The notes below the pieces were generated by a model, which worked only from the letters and a program-made list of their open reading frames with translations, was not told the origin of the DNA and did not search any database. The translations under genes and the position numbers were made by a program. 64,000 nucleotides of DNA from Allopusillimonas sp048270225 (GTDB lineage Bacteria > Pseudomonadota > Gammaproteobacteria > Burkholderiales > Burkholderiaceae_B), in contig JBLWTG010000001.1 in assembly GCA_048270225.1 (NCBI GenBank), forward strand, positions 62,001 through 126,000, read 5' to 3'. This document shows positions 36,625 through 45,202 of this stretch, piece after piece (within the stretch, counting starts at the first letter, position 1; the number at the start of each line of letters is the position of its first letter).

Positions 36625-37053
36625 TTATAGTTGGCAGGGTAGTGTGTGGTCGCGATAGGTGCGCACCAGTCCCTCGAACTGGGAAAACAAGATCTTGAAG
36701 TCGTCGTCGCTGCGGATCTTGGCGTGGCCTGTCTCGTCGGCGATGAGCACCGTAGGCATGCCGGTTTCCAGCAAGGCATGCAGCGTGTCCGGGCTGGCCT
36801 TGGGATCCATGGGCATCAGTATTTTGCCGGCGGCCTGGATGGCGAGTACGCTCAACAGGTAGGAGATCGAGTTTTCCGCGCACAAGGCCACGCGCGATGC
36901 CGGCGTGGGGTCTTTCATCTGCAGCGCTACCGCCAGTGCGTTCACGGCCACGGCCAACTCTGTATAGCTGACCTGCACGTCGTCTTCCTGTAGAACGGTG
37001 GTGTCTGCGTATTCCCTGGCGATGTCTTTCAGATAATCAAGCGTTTGGGTCAT
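36625..37053 (-). CDS. Short AMP-binding (ANL) N-terminal fragment
   Basis: A 142-residue protein resembling only the N-terminal subdomain of acyl-CoA synthetases or adenylating enzymes: YADTTVLQEDDVQVSYTELAVAVNALAVALQ ... ASRVALCAENSISYLLSVLAIQAAGKILMPMDPKASPDTLHALLETGMPTVLIADE. The P-loop (T-S-G-T-T-G), the A5 and A8 motifs and the catalytic Lys are all missing, so it cannot be a working ligase by itself. No continuation of the gene is visible downstream, where the DoxX gene begins. It is a degraded ligase or a small ligand-binding or accessory protein. Confidence 0.65.
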   Translation of the reverse strand: MTQTLDYLKDIAREYADTTVLQEDDVQVSYTELAVAVNALAVALQMKDPTPASRVALCAENSISYLLSVLAIQAAGKILMPMDPKASPDTLHALLETGMPTVLIADETGHAKIRSDDDFKILFSQFEGLVRTYRDHTLPCQL

Positions 37054-37153
37054 GAGTATTTGTTTTCCTGAGCCTTGTCGTCAGGGCTGAGTATAAAGAC
37101 GGCGTGCGGGATTTGACCGCTCAAGGGCATAGGGGTTTGCCCTTGAGCGGGTT

Positions 37154-37495
37154 TCAACGTCCGATCAGGGAACGCAGTTGCCGGCCTTCGTCCGTTCTTT
37201 TACGCTTGATTTCATGAACGACCCAGGGCGGGGCGCCGATGTCCCGGAGCTGGTGCGCGTCCAGATGCCCGATATGATTCAGCGCATGCGCCCAGGCGGC
37301 ATGCTGATCCCGTTCCCGCAATAAGGCGCCTGCCGGTCCGACAGGCCATAGCTTTGCCATCAGCATGGCGACGCATCGCCGCCATGCTGAAATGACCGTG
37401 GAAACGTCCGGGGCGGGTCGCTGCTGCGCCAGCGGCCCGGGTTGGCTGCCGCACGGTGGAGAGAGCTTGTATTTGGCTTGACAGTCTAGGTTCAT
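37154..37495 (-). CDS. Small DUF1127-like protein
   Basis: A 113-residue basic protein. The only recognisable part is the C-terminal ALNHIGHLDAHQLRDIGAPPWVVHEIKRKR, close to the DUF1127 pattern (L-x-x-L-S/D-x-H-x-L-R-D-I-G). DUF1127 proteins in other bacteria are small, Arg-rich and in some cases RNA-associated. GGAG nine bases before the ATG at 37495 supports this start. It is divergent from a GcvA-type LysR gene with a 91-bp interval. A Leu-Trp-rich middle segment is not recognised. Confidence 0.6.
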   Translation of the reverse strand: MNLDCQAKYKLSPPCGSQPGPLAQQRPAPDVSTVISAWRRCVAMLMAKLWPVGPAGALLRERDQHAAWAHALNHIGHLDAHQLRDIGAPPWVVHEIKRKRTDEGRQLRSLIGR

Positions 37496-37586
37496 CACAA
37501 TGAGCTCCAGTCGGGTAATGTTCTGGTTAGCATAAACATCCAATAATTCCCTGTGAATCAACTTGTTTTGAACAGATTGGTCAGCT

Positions 37587-38510
37587 ATGCTTACCAGTAT
37601 GCGCATCCCCCTCGCTACCCTGCCGGTTTTCCGCAAGGTCGCCGAACTGCAGAATCTGCGGGCGGCGGCCGACTGCATGCACCTGACGCATAGCGCCATC
37701 AGTCAGCAGATCCGGGTGCTCGAGGATCAGTTGGGTTTTCCGTTGTTCGAACGGCGTGGCCGGCGCGTCGTGCTCAATGCTGCGGGCGCTGCCTTTCTGT
37801 GCAGCGTCCAGTCGGCGCTGCAACAGCTGGACGAGGGCGCGCAGGCCGCCTCGGCCGCGGCAAGCGGCGTATCGCAGCGCTTGCGTGTGACGGTGCTGCC
37901 CTCGCTTGCCCAGCGCTGGCTGCTGCCTCGCATGGGGCGCTGGCATGCCCGCCATCCTGATATCGCACTGGAAGTCGACGTCACCCAGCAGCCGGTGGAC
38001 CTCAAACGAGAAGGCTTTCATGCAGGGTTGCGGCAGGGCGTGGGTCCCTGGCCCGGCCTGGTTTCGGAAAAACTGTTCGACACCCCCACATCACTGATTC
38101 TGGTAGGCTGCGCCATCGATGCGCGGCGTCTGGTCGATGCACCGCCGGCCGCATTTTTGCGCGAGCCCTTGCTGGGCGATCGCGCTGTATGGAAAGCCTG
38201 GTTTGCGGCGGCGGGCCTTCAGGTCGATGTCACCCCCGTGGCGCAGTTCAACGATATGGGGCTGATGCTGCAGGCCGCCGAGCATGGCGTGGGTCTGACT
38301 CTGGCGCGTGAAGTGCTGGCGGCCGATGCCATCCGCGATGGCCGGTTGATCAGACTGTCCCCGGTAAAGGTCGAATACGAAACTGATCACACTTATCACC
38401 TGGTGTATCCGCCTGCGCTCAGGGACTGGCCGGCGCTGACGGCCCTGCGCAGCTGGATAGCCGACGAGCTTGAACAGGCGCGCCAGAGTATGGAGCAAGA
38501 CAAGGATTAA
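37587..38510 (+). CDS. LysR-family regulator (GcvA type)
   Basis: A 307-residue LTTR with HTH PLATLPVFRKVAELQNLRAAADCMHLTHSAISQQIRVLEDQLGFPLFERRGRRVVLNAAG, the T-H-S-A-I-S-Q-Q pattern of the GcvA group. The effector domain begins RLRVTVLPSLAQRWLLPRM. An alternative ATG lies at 37599. It is divergent from the DUF1127-like gene and followed after four bases by the nucleosidase gene, so it may be co-transcribed with the latter. Confidence 0.9.
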   Translation: MLTSMRIPLATLPVFRKVAELQNLRAAADCMHLTHSAISQQIRVLEDQLGFPLFERRGRRVVLNAAGAAFLCSVQSALQQLDEGAQAASAAASGVSQRLRVTVLPSLAQRWLLPRMGRWHARHPDIALEVDVTQQPVDLKREGFHAGLRQGVGPWPGLVSEKLFDTPTSLILVGCAIDARRLVDAPPAAFLREPLLGDRAVWKAWFAAAGLQVDVTPVAQFNDMGLMLQAAEHGVGLTLAREVLAADAIRDGRLIRLSPVKVEYETDHTYHLVYPPALRDWPALTALRSWIADELEQARQSMEQDKD

Positions 38511-38514
38511 TGGC

Positions 38515-39291
38515 ATGAAACGGATAGGAATCATGGCAGCCCTGCATGGAGAGGTGGCAGGACTGCTGTCGACAATGGGCGCCGGCGCGCGGGTACAGCG
38601 GGTGGGCGGGCGCGATTACCATATCGGGCAGTTACTCGGTTGCGAGTGCGTCATCGTGCTGGCGCGGGTCGGCAAGGTCGCGGCAGCGGCCACGGCCGTG
38701 ACCCTGGTGCGCGAATTCGGTGCAACACAGCTGCTCTTTACCGGTCTGGCCGGCGCAGTGGCCAGTCATGTGCGCGTGGGCGATGTGGTCGTGGCGCAAA
38801 GCCTGTTGCAGCATGATATGGATGCCAGCCCCCTGTTTCCGCGCTATGAAATTCCGCTGCTTGGGCGCAGCCGTTTTGCGTCGGATGTGGCCGCATCCGA
38901 CAGGCTCGCGCAATGCGCCGTTGCCTATCTGGAAGAGGATTTCATGGCACACGCCGGCCCAGAGCTTTGCCAGCGATTTGGCCTGGGCCAACCCTCGGTG
39001 CATCGCGGCATGATCGTGAGCGGAGACTGTTTCGTCAACGATGCACAGGGTGTGGCCAGGCTGCGCGACTGCCTGCCCGATGCGCTGTGTGTGGAAATGG
39101 AGGGCGCTGCGGTGGCCCAGATATGCCACGAATACGAGGTGCCGTTTGCCGTCGTGCGCACCATCTCCGACCGGGCCGACGATACGGCGGGCATCGATTT
39201 CAGCGCCTTTCTGTCGCTGGTCGCCAGTGTGTATTCGGCCGGCATATTGCATCGGTATCTGGAATCGGCAACGGCGTCAGTGCAGCCCTGA
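38515..39291 (+). CDS. mtnN: 5'-methylthioadenosine/S-adenosylhomocysteine nucleosidase
   Basis: A 258-residue member of the PNP/UDP phosphorylase family (MTAN). It starts MKRIGIMAALHGEVAGLL, with the MTAN E/D-region, then LLFTGLAGAVASHVRVGDVVVAQSLLQHDMDASPLFPRYEIPLLG, GMIVSGDCFVNDAQGVARLRD and the ribose-binding CVEMEGAAVAQICHEYEVPFAVVRTISDRADD, where the catalytic Asp is in SDRAD. It removes adenine from MTA/SAH in methyl-group and quorum-signal metabolism. The start at 38515 is four bases after the LysR stop. It is longer than E. coli MtnN (232), owing to inserted residues mid-protein; futalosine or phosphorylase-like specificity cannot be excluded. Confidence 0.85.
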   Translation: MKRIGIMAALHGEVAGLLSTMGAGARVQRVGGRDYHIGQLLGCECVIVLARVGKVAAAATAVTLVREFGATQLLFTGLAGAVASHVRVGDVVVAQSLLQHDMDASPLFPRYEIPLLGRSRFASDVAASDRLAQCAVAYLEEDFMAHAGPELCQRFGLGQPSVHRGMIVSGDCFVNDAQGVARLRDCLPDALCVEMEGAAVAQICHEYEVPFAVVRTISDRADDTAGIDFSAFLSLVASVYSAGILHRYLESATASVQP

Positions 39292-39381
39292 TATCGAGGC
39301 ATATTGCCCGGGAAAACGCTGCGGCCCGGGGCTATCCCCGGCGCTATACTCATACTCACAATACTGATATGAGGAGCGCCC

Positions 39382-41025
39382 ATGTTGCCGTTGTCCCCCA
39401 CCAGCTACCAGGATGTCTGCGATAGGTTCGAGTGGAAGATTCCGCAGCGGTACAACATCGGGCATGACGCCTGCGCGAAGTGGGCCGAACAGGACGCCGG
39501 CCGCCTGGCCCTCACTTTTATCGACACACAGGGCAAGGCGCACGACTACAGTTTCGGCCGCATGCACGAGGCCTCGAACCGCTTTGGCAAGCTGTTGCAG
39601 GCCCATGGCATAGAGGCCGGCGACCGGGTGGGGATTCTGCTGCCTCAGGCGCCGGAAACCGCTTTTGCGCATATTGGCTGCTACAAGACCGGATGCATCG
39701 CCATTCCACTGTTCTCGCTGTTCGGCGCCGAGGCCTTGATGTACCGGCTGGCGGATAGCGGTGCAAAAGCGGTGGTGACGAATGCGGAGGGCGCATCCAA
39801 GCTTGCCGGGATCCGGGATCGCCTGCCTGCCTTGCAGGTGGTGTTCACCATCGACGGCGCGCATGATGGCACTCAGGATCTGCATCGAGAAATGGCGCGG
39901 CACAGCGATGATCTGGCCATTGTGGACACGCTTGCGGATGACCCGGCGCTGATTATCTATACCTCGGGCACCACCGGTCAGCCCAAGGGCGCGCTGCATG
40001 CGCATCGTGTACTGCTGGGCCATCTGCCCGGTGTGGAAATGTCGCATAACCTGCTGCCTCAGGAGGGCGACCGTCTGTGGACGCCTGCCGACTGGGCCTG
40101 GATAGGCGGCCTGCTTGACGTGCTGCTCCCAGCCTGGCATCACGGTATCCCTGTAGTGGCGCACCGCTTTCAGAAATTCACGCCGGAGGCGGCGTTCCAG
40201 TTGCTGCAGGATTACAAGGTACGCAATACTTTCCTGCCTCCCACCGCGCTCAAGATGATGCGTACGGTGGCGCATCCGGAGAATCGATGGTCTTATCGCC
40301 TGCGTTCGGTGGCCAGCGGCGGCGAAACGCTGGGCAGCGAACTGCTGGAGTGGGGGCGCCGTACTTTCGGGCTGACTATCAATGAATTTTATGGCCAGAC
40401 CGAATGCAATATGACGGTGTCCTCGTGCGCCGACCTGATGCCGGTGCGCCCTGGCGCCATCGGGCGCCCGGCGCCCGGCCATCGGCTTGCTGTGGTTGAT
40501 GACGCCGGTCGCGAACTGGAAACCGGCCAGAGCGGCCACATCGCGGTCCGCCGTCCCGATCCTGTGATGTTTCTTCAATATTGGAACAATGAGAACGCCA
40601 CGCGTGAAAAGTATATAGGCGACTGGCTTGTCACAGGCGATACCGGCTGTATGGATGACGAAGGCTATGTGCATTTCGTCGGGCGCAACGACGACGTCAT
40701 CACATCGGCCGGCTACCGCATCGGCCCCGGCGAAATCGAGGACTGCATACTGCAGCATGCCTCGGTGAAAATGGTGGCTGTCGTCGGCGCTCCGGATACG
40801 CAGCGTACCGAAGTGGTAGCGGCAATTATTGTGCTGCAAGATGGCCTCACGGGCGATGAGGACCTGCGGCGCGCCATTCAGGAGCATGTCAAGATACGCC
40901 TGGCGGCGCACGAGTATCCGCGCGAAGTCTACTTTGTCCAGGAGCTGCCCATGACCACAACGGGCAAGGTGATCAGGCGTGAACTGCGGCAGTTGGTGGC
41001 GCAGTGGCGCGCCGAAGCCCGCTGA
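39382..41025 (+). CDS. AMP-forming acyl-CoA synthetase
   Basis: A 547-residue ANL-superfamily ligase of the acetyl/medium-chain (ACS/MACS) type. Motifs: P-loop IIYTSGTTGQPKGALH (residues about 193-208), WTPADWAWIGGLLDVLLPAWHHG typical of MACS, NEFYGQTECNM (A5), DWLVTGDTGCMDDEGYVHFVGRNDDVITSAGYRIGPGEIE (A7/A8), and the catalytic Lys in TTTGKVIRREL. It makes acyl-CoA from a short or medium-chain acid with ATP. It stands alone between mtnN and the Liv-type cluster; the substrate is unknown. Confidence 0.92.
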   Translation: MLPLSPTSYQDVCDRFEWKIPQRYNIGHDACAKWAEQDAGRLALTFIDTQGKAHDYSFGRMHEASNRFGKLLQAHGIEAGDRVGILLPQAPETAFAHIGCYKTGCIAIPLFSLFGAEALMYRLADSGAKAVVTNAEGASKLAGIRDRLPALQVVFTIDGAHDGTQDLHREMARHSDDLAIVDTLADDPALIIYTSGTTGQPKGALHAHRVLLGHLPGVEMSHNLLPQEGDRLWTPADWAWIGGLLDVLLPAWHHGIPVVAHRFQKFTPEAAFQLLQDYKVRNTFLPPTALKMMRTVAHPENRWSYRLRSVASGGETLGSELLEWGRRTFGLTINEFYGQTECNMTVSSCADLMPVRPGAIGRPAPGHRLAVVDDAGRELETGQSGHIAVRRPDPVMFLQYWNNENATREKYIGDWLVTGDTGCMDDEGYVHFVGRNDDVITSAGYRIGPGEIEDCILQHASVKMVAVVGAPDTQRTEVVAAIIVLQDGLTGDEDLRRAIQEHVKIRLAAHEYPREVYFVQELPMTTTGKVIRRELRQLVAQWRAEAR

Positions 41026-41051
41026 TTCCGGCGCTGCGCTGACTACTGTAA

Positions 41052-41069
41052 AAAACTGTTGACAGTTTT
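41052..41069. other. AT-rich inverted repeat after the acyl-CoA synthetase
   Basis: AAAACTG (41052-41058), TTGA, CAGTTTT (41063-41069) is a perfect 7-bp inverted repeat 27 bp after the synthetase stop. It may be a weak terminator or an operator for the binding-protein gene at 41276. The rest of the 250-bp interval shows no recognisable gene or riboswitch. Confidence 0.35.
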
Positions 41070-41275
41070 CGGGCTCGGGCGCACATTAAAAAAAGGGGAT
41101 CGCAGACTTAGGCCTGCACGCAAATCTCGACATTCGCACCAGCCATTACGAACGCCGCGATCTTGATCTGTAGCACCGGTCAGGAAAAGACCCACAAAGG
41201 GCAAACATGCGGCTGGACAAGGAGGGCGGCTGTCGGGGCAGCTGTGCGCATTGGCCGCGTAGAGGAGGCGTCCCA

Positions 41276-42538
41276 ATGGAGCAAAAGAACAAGTCATCCG
41301 CGATCAGCCGGCGTGCCGTGCTGCAGTTGGCCACAGCAACAGGGCTGGCGCAACTGGCCCCACCCATGCTTATCCAGGCGCGTGGCGAACAACCGGTACG
41401 GCTCGGGCTCGATAATCCGCTCACCGGTACCTATGCTGCTACCGGAAAAAACGAGCTCACAGGCTGCCAGCTTGCCGTCGAGCAGATCAACGCCAAGGGT
41501 GGAATCCTGGGCCGTCCGGCCGAGCTGCTGATAGAAGACTCCACCAGCGGTGACGCGGGCACTGCGGTGCAGAAAGCCCGCAAGCTCATCGACAGGGATA
41601 AAGTCAGTTTTCTGCTGGGCAATGTGAATTCAGGCCTGTCGCTGGCCATGGCGGAAGTGAGCCACGAAAAAGGCGTGCTGCATGTGGTGCCGGGCGGGCA
41701 TACGGACGCCGTGACAGGCACCAGCTGCCACTGGAATGTATTTCGCGTGTGCAATACGACACGCATGCTGACCAATGCCATCGCCAAAACCCTGATGGAA
41801 AAGTACGGGAAGAAAATGTACTTCCTGACGTCGGACTATGCCTTCGGCCATACCCTGCAGGAAGGCTATGACGCCAACCTGAAGCAATACGGTGGCAACA
41901 AGCTGGGCGAGGACCTGATTCCGCTGGGCACCACTGATTTTTCATCCTATCTCATCAAGGCGCAGGCCACCAAACCAGACATCATCGTCTTCCTGATGAA
42001 TGGCGATGACCTGCTCAATGCGCTCAAGCAGGCTGTGCAGTTCGGGCTGGAAAAGCGCATACACCTGGCAGGCGCCAATACCGAGTTGGAGGTGCTGGAA
42101 GGTTTGCCCCCGGAAGCGCGCATCGGCGACTGGGTGGCCGAGTGGTACCACATACAGCCCAATGTGCCGCATGTGGATGAGTTTGTTGCCGCCATCAAGA
42201 AAAAAACAGGCAGAGTACCGACCGCCCGGACGTGGTTCGGCTATGTCGGCGGCTGGACCTGCGCGCTGGCGGCCAACAAGGCCAAATCGCTCGATGCCGT
42301 GAAAATGGCGCAGGCGCTGCAGGGCATGGAACTGCCGCCCGAGGTAGGCCTCATGCCGGACACGCCGTTCTACCGCAAGGGGCAGAACCAGTTGATCGGC
42401 TCGCTGTACGTGGGACATGCGCAGGCCAAGGGCTCGACGCCAGATGATCTTTTTCATGTCGATACCATCGTCCATGGCAAGGATGTCGCGGGCACGCTGG
42501 AAGCGTCGGGCTGCAAGATGGTCTGGCCTGGGGCCTGA
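41276..42538 (+). CDS. Branched-chain amino-acid-type ABC transporter substrate-binding protein
   Basis: A 420-residue Peripla_BP_6 receptor of the AmiC/urea-amide-like kind. The start at 41276 has AGAGGAGG (41261-41268) seven bases upstream. The signal contains a twin-arginine-like SRRAVLQLATATGLAQLAPPMLIQA, suggesting Tat export. Mature blocks: VRLGLDNPLTGTYAATGKNELTGCQLAVEQINAKGGILGRPAELLIEDS and FLTSDYAFGHTLQEGYDANLKQYGG. It feeds the LivHMGF-type transporter that follows after 101 bp and a hairpin. The ligand is not inferable; amides, urea and aromatic acids are known in this subgroup. Confidence 0.92.
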   Translation: MEQKNKSSAISRRAVLQLATATGLAQLAPPMLIQARGEQPVRLGLDNPLTGTYAATGKNELTGCQLAVEQINAKGGILGRPAELLIEDSTSGDAGTAVQKARKLIDRDKVSFLLGNVNSGLSLAMAEVSHEKGVLHVVPGGHTDAVTGTSCHWNVFRVCNTTRMLTNAIAKTLMEKYGKKMYFLTSDYAFGHTLQEGYDANLKQYGGNKLGEDLIPLGTTDFSSYLIKAQATKPDIIVFLMNGDDLLNALKQAVQFGLEKRIHLAGANTELEVLEGLPPEARIGDWVAEWYHIQPNVPHVDEFVAAIKKKTGRVPTARTWFGYVGGWTCALAANKAKSLDAVKMAQALQGMELPPEVGLMPDTPFYRKGQNQLIGSLYVGHAQAKGSTPDDLFHVDTIVHGKDVAGTLEASGCKMVWPGA

Positions 42539-42562
42539 GCAACGCGTTTGCGCCGGCAGCCT

Positions 42563-42589
42563 CCCTGTCGCCGACTGACGGCGATGGGG
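42563..42589 (+). other. Hairpin between the binding-protein gene and the livH-like gene
   Basis: CCCTGTCGCC (42563-42572) pairs with GGCGATGGGG (42580-42589) over ten positions with two G-U pairs and a seven-base loop. No U-tract follows, so it is more likely an mRNA-stabilising or partial-termination element than a terminator. Confidence 0.45.
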
Positions 42590-42639
42590 CGCTGCAGGCG
42601 CGGCTTCCCTTCCATGATCGCGGCGTGGCGGAACAATGA

Positions 42640-43509
42640 ATGACTGAGCTAATTCTTTTCAATGTTTTCAATGGGCTGATTGTCGGCGCCTTCTACGCCC
42701 TGATGGCGCTGGGCCTGTCTCTCATCATCAACCTGACCAGTGTCATCAATTTCGCGCATGGCGGCTTTCTGGCGCTGGGCGCGTATATAGCCTATGAGCT
42801 GGCTCCCTATCTGGGATTCTGGGGTGCGCTGATTGTTGCGCCAGTGCTGACCGCCGTGCTGGGCCTGCTGGTCGAGCGACTCATGATACGGCGGCTGTAT
42901 GGACGGGATCCGCTCTACAGCCTGTTGCTGACCTTCGGTCTGGCATATGTATTCGAAGATGGATTGCGCTATATCTGGGGGGCGCAAAGTCTGCCTTTCA
43001 AGGTGCCGGACTGGCTGATGCAGCCACTCAGTACCTATTTCTTTTTCCTGACCGGTTACCGCGTATTCATGGTTGTGCTGGTGGCGGTTGCGGTCGGCGG
43101 TCTATTTTTCATTCTTACGCGCACGCGCCTGGGCATACGCATACGGGCCGGGACGCTGGATCTGGAAACGGTGTCGGTGCTCGGCGTGAATGTCCGCATT
43201 CTGCGCAATCTGAATTTCGGACTGGGGATTTATCTTGCCGGCCTGGCCGGCGTGCTGGCGGCCGGACTGCTGGGACTGCAGCCCACGATGGGCGATGCAC
43301 TCATCATGCCAAGCTTCGTCGCCATCATCGTCGGCGGACTGGGCAGCCTGGTGGGCACGCTGTTGGGCGGGCTGCTGATCGGCGTGGCTGCGGGTATCGC
43401 CACGGTTTATGTGCCGTCGGCATCGGAAGCCATCATTTACGTGATGATGGCGATCGTGCTGCTGGCCCGCCCTAGAGGACTGCTGGGAGAAGAGGGGATG
43501 ACGCTGTGA
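42640..43509 (+). CDS. Branched-chain amino-acid-type ABC permease (LivH-like)
   Basis: A 289-residue permease with about eight hydrophobic segments. It has the LivH opening NVFNGLIVGAFYALMALGLSLIINLTSVINFAHGGFLALGAYIAYEL, LGIRIRAGTLDLETVSVLGVNVRILRNLNFGLGIYLAGLAGVLAAGLLG, and IMPSFVAIIVGGLGSLVGTLLGGLLIG. Its partner LivM-like gene starts with GTG overlapping its stop (GTGA). Confidence 0.95.
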   Translation: MTELILFNVFNGLIVGAFYALMALGLSLIINLTSVINFAHGGFLALGAYIAYELAPYLGFWGALIVAPVLTAVLGLLVERLMIRRLYGRDPLYSLLLTFGLAYVFEDGLRYIWGAQSLPFKVPDWLMQPLSTYFFFLTGYRVFMVVLVAVAVGGLFFILTRTRLGIRIRAGTLDLETVSVLGVNVRILRNLNFGLGIYLAGLAGVLAAGLLGLQPTMGDALIMPSFVAIIVGGLGSLVGTLLGGLLIGVAAGIATVYVPSASEAIIYVMMAIVLLARPRGLLGEEGMTL

Positions 43510-44456
43510 GCGAGCGCAACACAAAACTATTCTGGAACATCGTCCTGTGGGCATTGTTGCTGACCATGCCATACTGGATGGGAGCGGTGGGCGGTTATAC
43601 CGGCCTGGCGACACGCGTGCTGGTGCTTGGACTGGCTGCCATGTCGGTCAACTTTCTGCTGGGCTTTACCGGGGTGCTGTCTTTCGGCCACGCGGCCTAC
43701 TTCGGCCTGGGGGCGTACGGTGCGGGCATGATGCTGAAGTATGTCGCGCCCAGCACGCCCTTGGGCATCCTGGTGGGCGTGCTGGTGGGTGCCGTGGCCG
43801 CCGCAATTGTCGGTGCGCTGATCGTCAAGCTGCGCGGCATTTATTTTGCCATGGTCACCATCGCGTTCGGCCAGATGTTCTATTTCATTGCTTTCCGATG
43901 GAATAACGTGACCGGCGGCGATGATGGCCTGACCGGATGGCGACGCTTGCCGATAGATCTGGGCATCGGAAAACTGGACATTCTCTCGAACGGCAACACC
44001 TATTACTACATGGTGCTCTTCCTGTTCGCGGTGTCGGTCGGCATCATGGCGCTGATACTGCGTTCGCCCTTCGGACGCACATTGCTGGCAATACGCGAAA
44101 ACGAACGGCGTGCACGTTTTCTGGGCATTCCCGTGGAGCGTCATATCCTGATCGCCTTTGTGATTTCCGCAGCGTTCGCCAGCCTGGCCGGCGCCCTGTA
44201 TGCCCTGCTCAATAACTTTGTCGATCCGCGCACACTGCACTGGACACTGTCGGGCAACTTCGTGATCATGGCGGTGGTCGGCGGCATGCGCTCGTTCTGG
44301 GGACCGCTGATCGGCGCCGCCATTTTTGTGGTGCTGCAGGATTATGTGTCCAGCTACACCCAGAACTGGATGTTCTTCATTGGCGTGTTCTTCGTCCTGA
44401 TTGTGCTGTTCTTCCCGCGTGGTGTGCTTGGGATTATTCGCAGGAGGCACTCATGA
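43506..44456 (+). CDS. Branched-chain amino-acid-type ABC permease (LivM-like)
   Basis: A 316-residue permease starting with GTG inside the upstream stop. Family segments: YTGLATRVLVLGLAAMSVNFLLGFTGVLSFGHAAYFGLGAYGAGMML, RGIYFAMVTIAFGQMFYFIAFRWNNVTGGDDGL, SPFGRTLLAIRENERRARFLGIPVERHILIAFVISAAFASLAGALYALLNNFV, and a C-terminal FFPRGVLGIIRRR. It forms the translocation pore with the LivH-like protein. The next gene overlaps by four bases. Confidence 0.95.
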   Translation: MSERNTKLFWNIVLWALLLTMPYWMGAVGGYTGLATRVLVLGLAAMSVNFLLGFTGVLSFGHAAYFGLGAYGAGMMLKYVAPSTPLGILVGVLVGAVAAAIVGALIVKLRGIYFAMVTIAFGQMFYFIAFRWNNVTGGDDGLTGWRRLPIDLGIGKLDILSNGNTYYYMVLFLFAVSVGIMALILRSPFGRTLLAIRENERRARFLGIPVERHILIAFVISAAFASLAGALYALLNNFVDPRTLHWTLSGNFVIMAVVGGMRSFWGPLIGAAIFVVLQDYVSSYTQNWMFFIGVFFVLIVLFFPRGVLGIIRRRHS

Positions 44457-45202
44457 GCATGCTGGAAGTGGATCATGTCACACAGAAATTCGGCAATCTG
44501 GTGGCGGTCGATGACGTATCCATGGCGGTGGAAAAAGGCGAACTGCGTGCCCTGATCGGACCCAATGGCGCGGGAAAGACCACCTTCTTCAATCTGATCA
44601 GCGGGTTTTTCCGGCCTACCGCCGGCCATATCCGGCTCGACGGCAAAGACATTACCCTGACGCCGCCGCATCAGCGCGTAGCCCTGGGCATGGCGCGCAC
44701 CTTCCAGGTAACCGAAATCTTTCCCGAGCTCACGGTGAGGCAGAACCTGCGCACGCCAGTGGAACTCGCGCTGGGATTGCGGCTGCGTGCGTGGATGAAT
44801 GCGACCGATGCAAGGCGCGCCAGCGAGCGGGTGGATGAACTGCTGGAGCTGGGCGGATTGAAGGCCAATGCGGACAGGCTTACCGGAGAACTCTCGCACG
44901 GCGATCAGCGCGCCACAGAAATCATGATGGCGTTGGCGCTGGAGCCGAGATTGCTGTTGCTGGATGAGCCCACCGCCGGTATGGGCAGCCGCGAAACCTA
45001 CAGTACGGCCATGCTGATCCGCCGCCTGCATCGCGAGCAGGAGCTGACCATTGTGCTGGTGGAGCATGATATGAGGGTGATCTTCAATCTGGCCGATCGC
45101 ATCACTGTCCTGGCCGAAGGCCGCGTGCTGGAGGAGGGGACGCCCGATGACATTGCCGCCAGCGAAACCGTGCAAATCGCGTATCTGGGGAAGGCGGCAT
45201 GA
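44453..45202 (+). CDS. Branched-chain amino-acid-type ABC ATPase (LivG-like)
   Basis: A 249-residue ATPase with Walker A GPNGAGKTT (residues about 38-46), FFNLISGFFRPTAGHIRLDGKDIT, the LivG phrase ALGMARTFQVTEIFPELTVRQNL, an atypical signature LSHGDQRATEIMMAL, Walker B LLLLDEPTAGMGSRET and H-loop LVEHDMRVIFNLADRITVLAEGRVLEEGTPDDI. The signature L-S-H-G-D/E-Q is the normal LivG variant of LSGGQ. Overlapping ATGA codons tie it to its neighbours. Confidence 0.95.
   Translation: MSMLEVDHVTQKFGNLVAVDDVSMAVEKGELRALIGPNGAGKTTFFNLISGFFRPTAGHIRLDGKDITLTPPHQRVALGMARTFQVTEIFPELTVRQNLRTPVELALGLRLRAWMNATDARRASERVDELLELGGLKANADRLTGELSHGDQRATEIMMALALEPRLLLLDEPTAGMGSRETYSTAMLIRRLHREQELTIVLVEHDMRVIFNLADRITVLAEGRVLEEGTPDDIAASETVQIAYLGKAA

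Noticed and set aside
41090..41170. Short open stretch reading HANLDIRTSHYERRDLDL, slightly like the metal motif of HutG
   Set aside because: No start codon or ribosome site, only about 27 codons, and the resemblance covers too few residues to claim a gene relic.
41026..41275. Riboswitch in the 250-bp leader of the Liv-type receptor gene
   Set aside because: Apart from a 7-bp inverted repeat near the synthetase end no conserved aptamer-like core or terminator was recognised.
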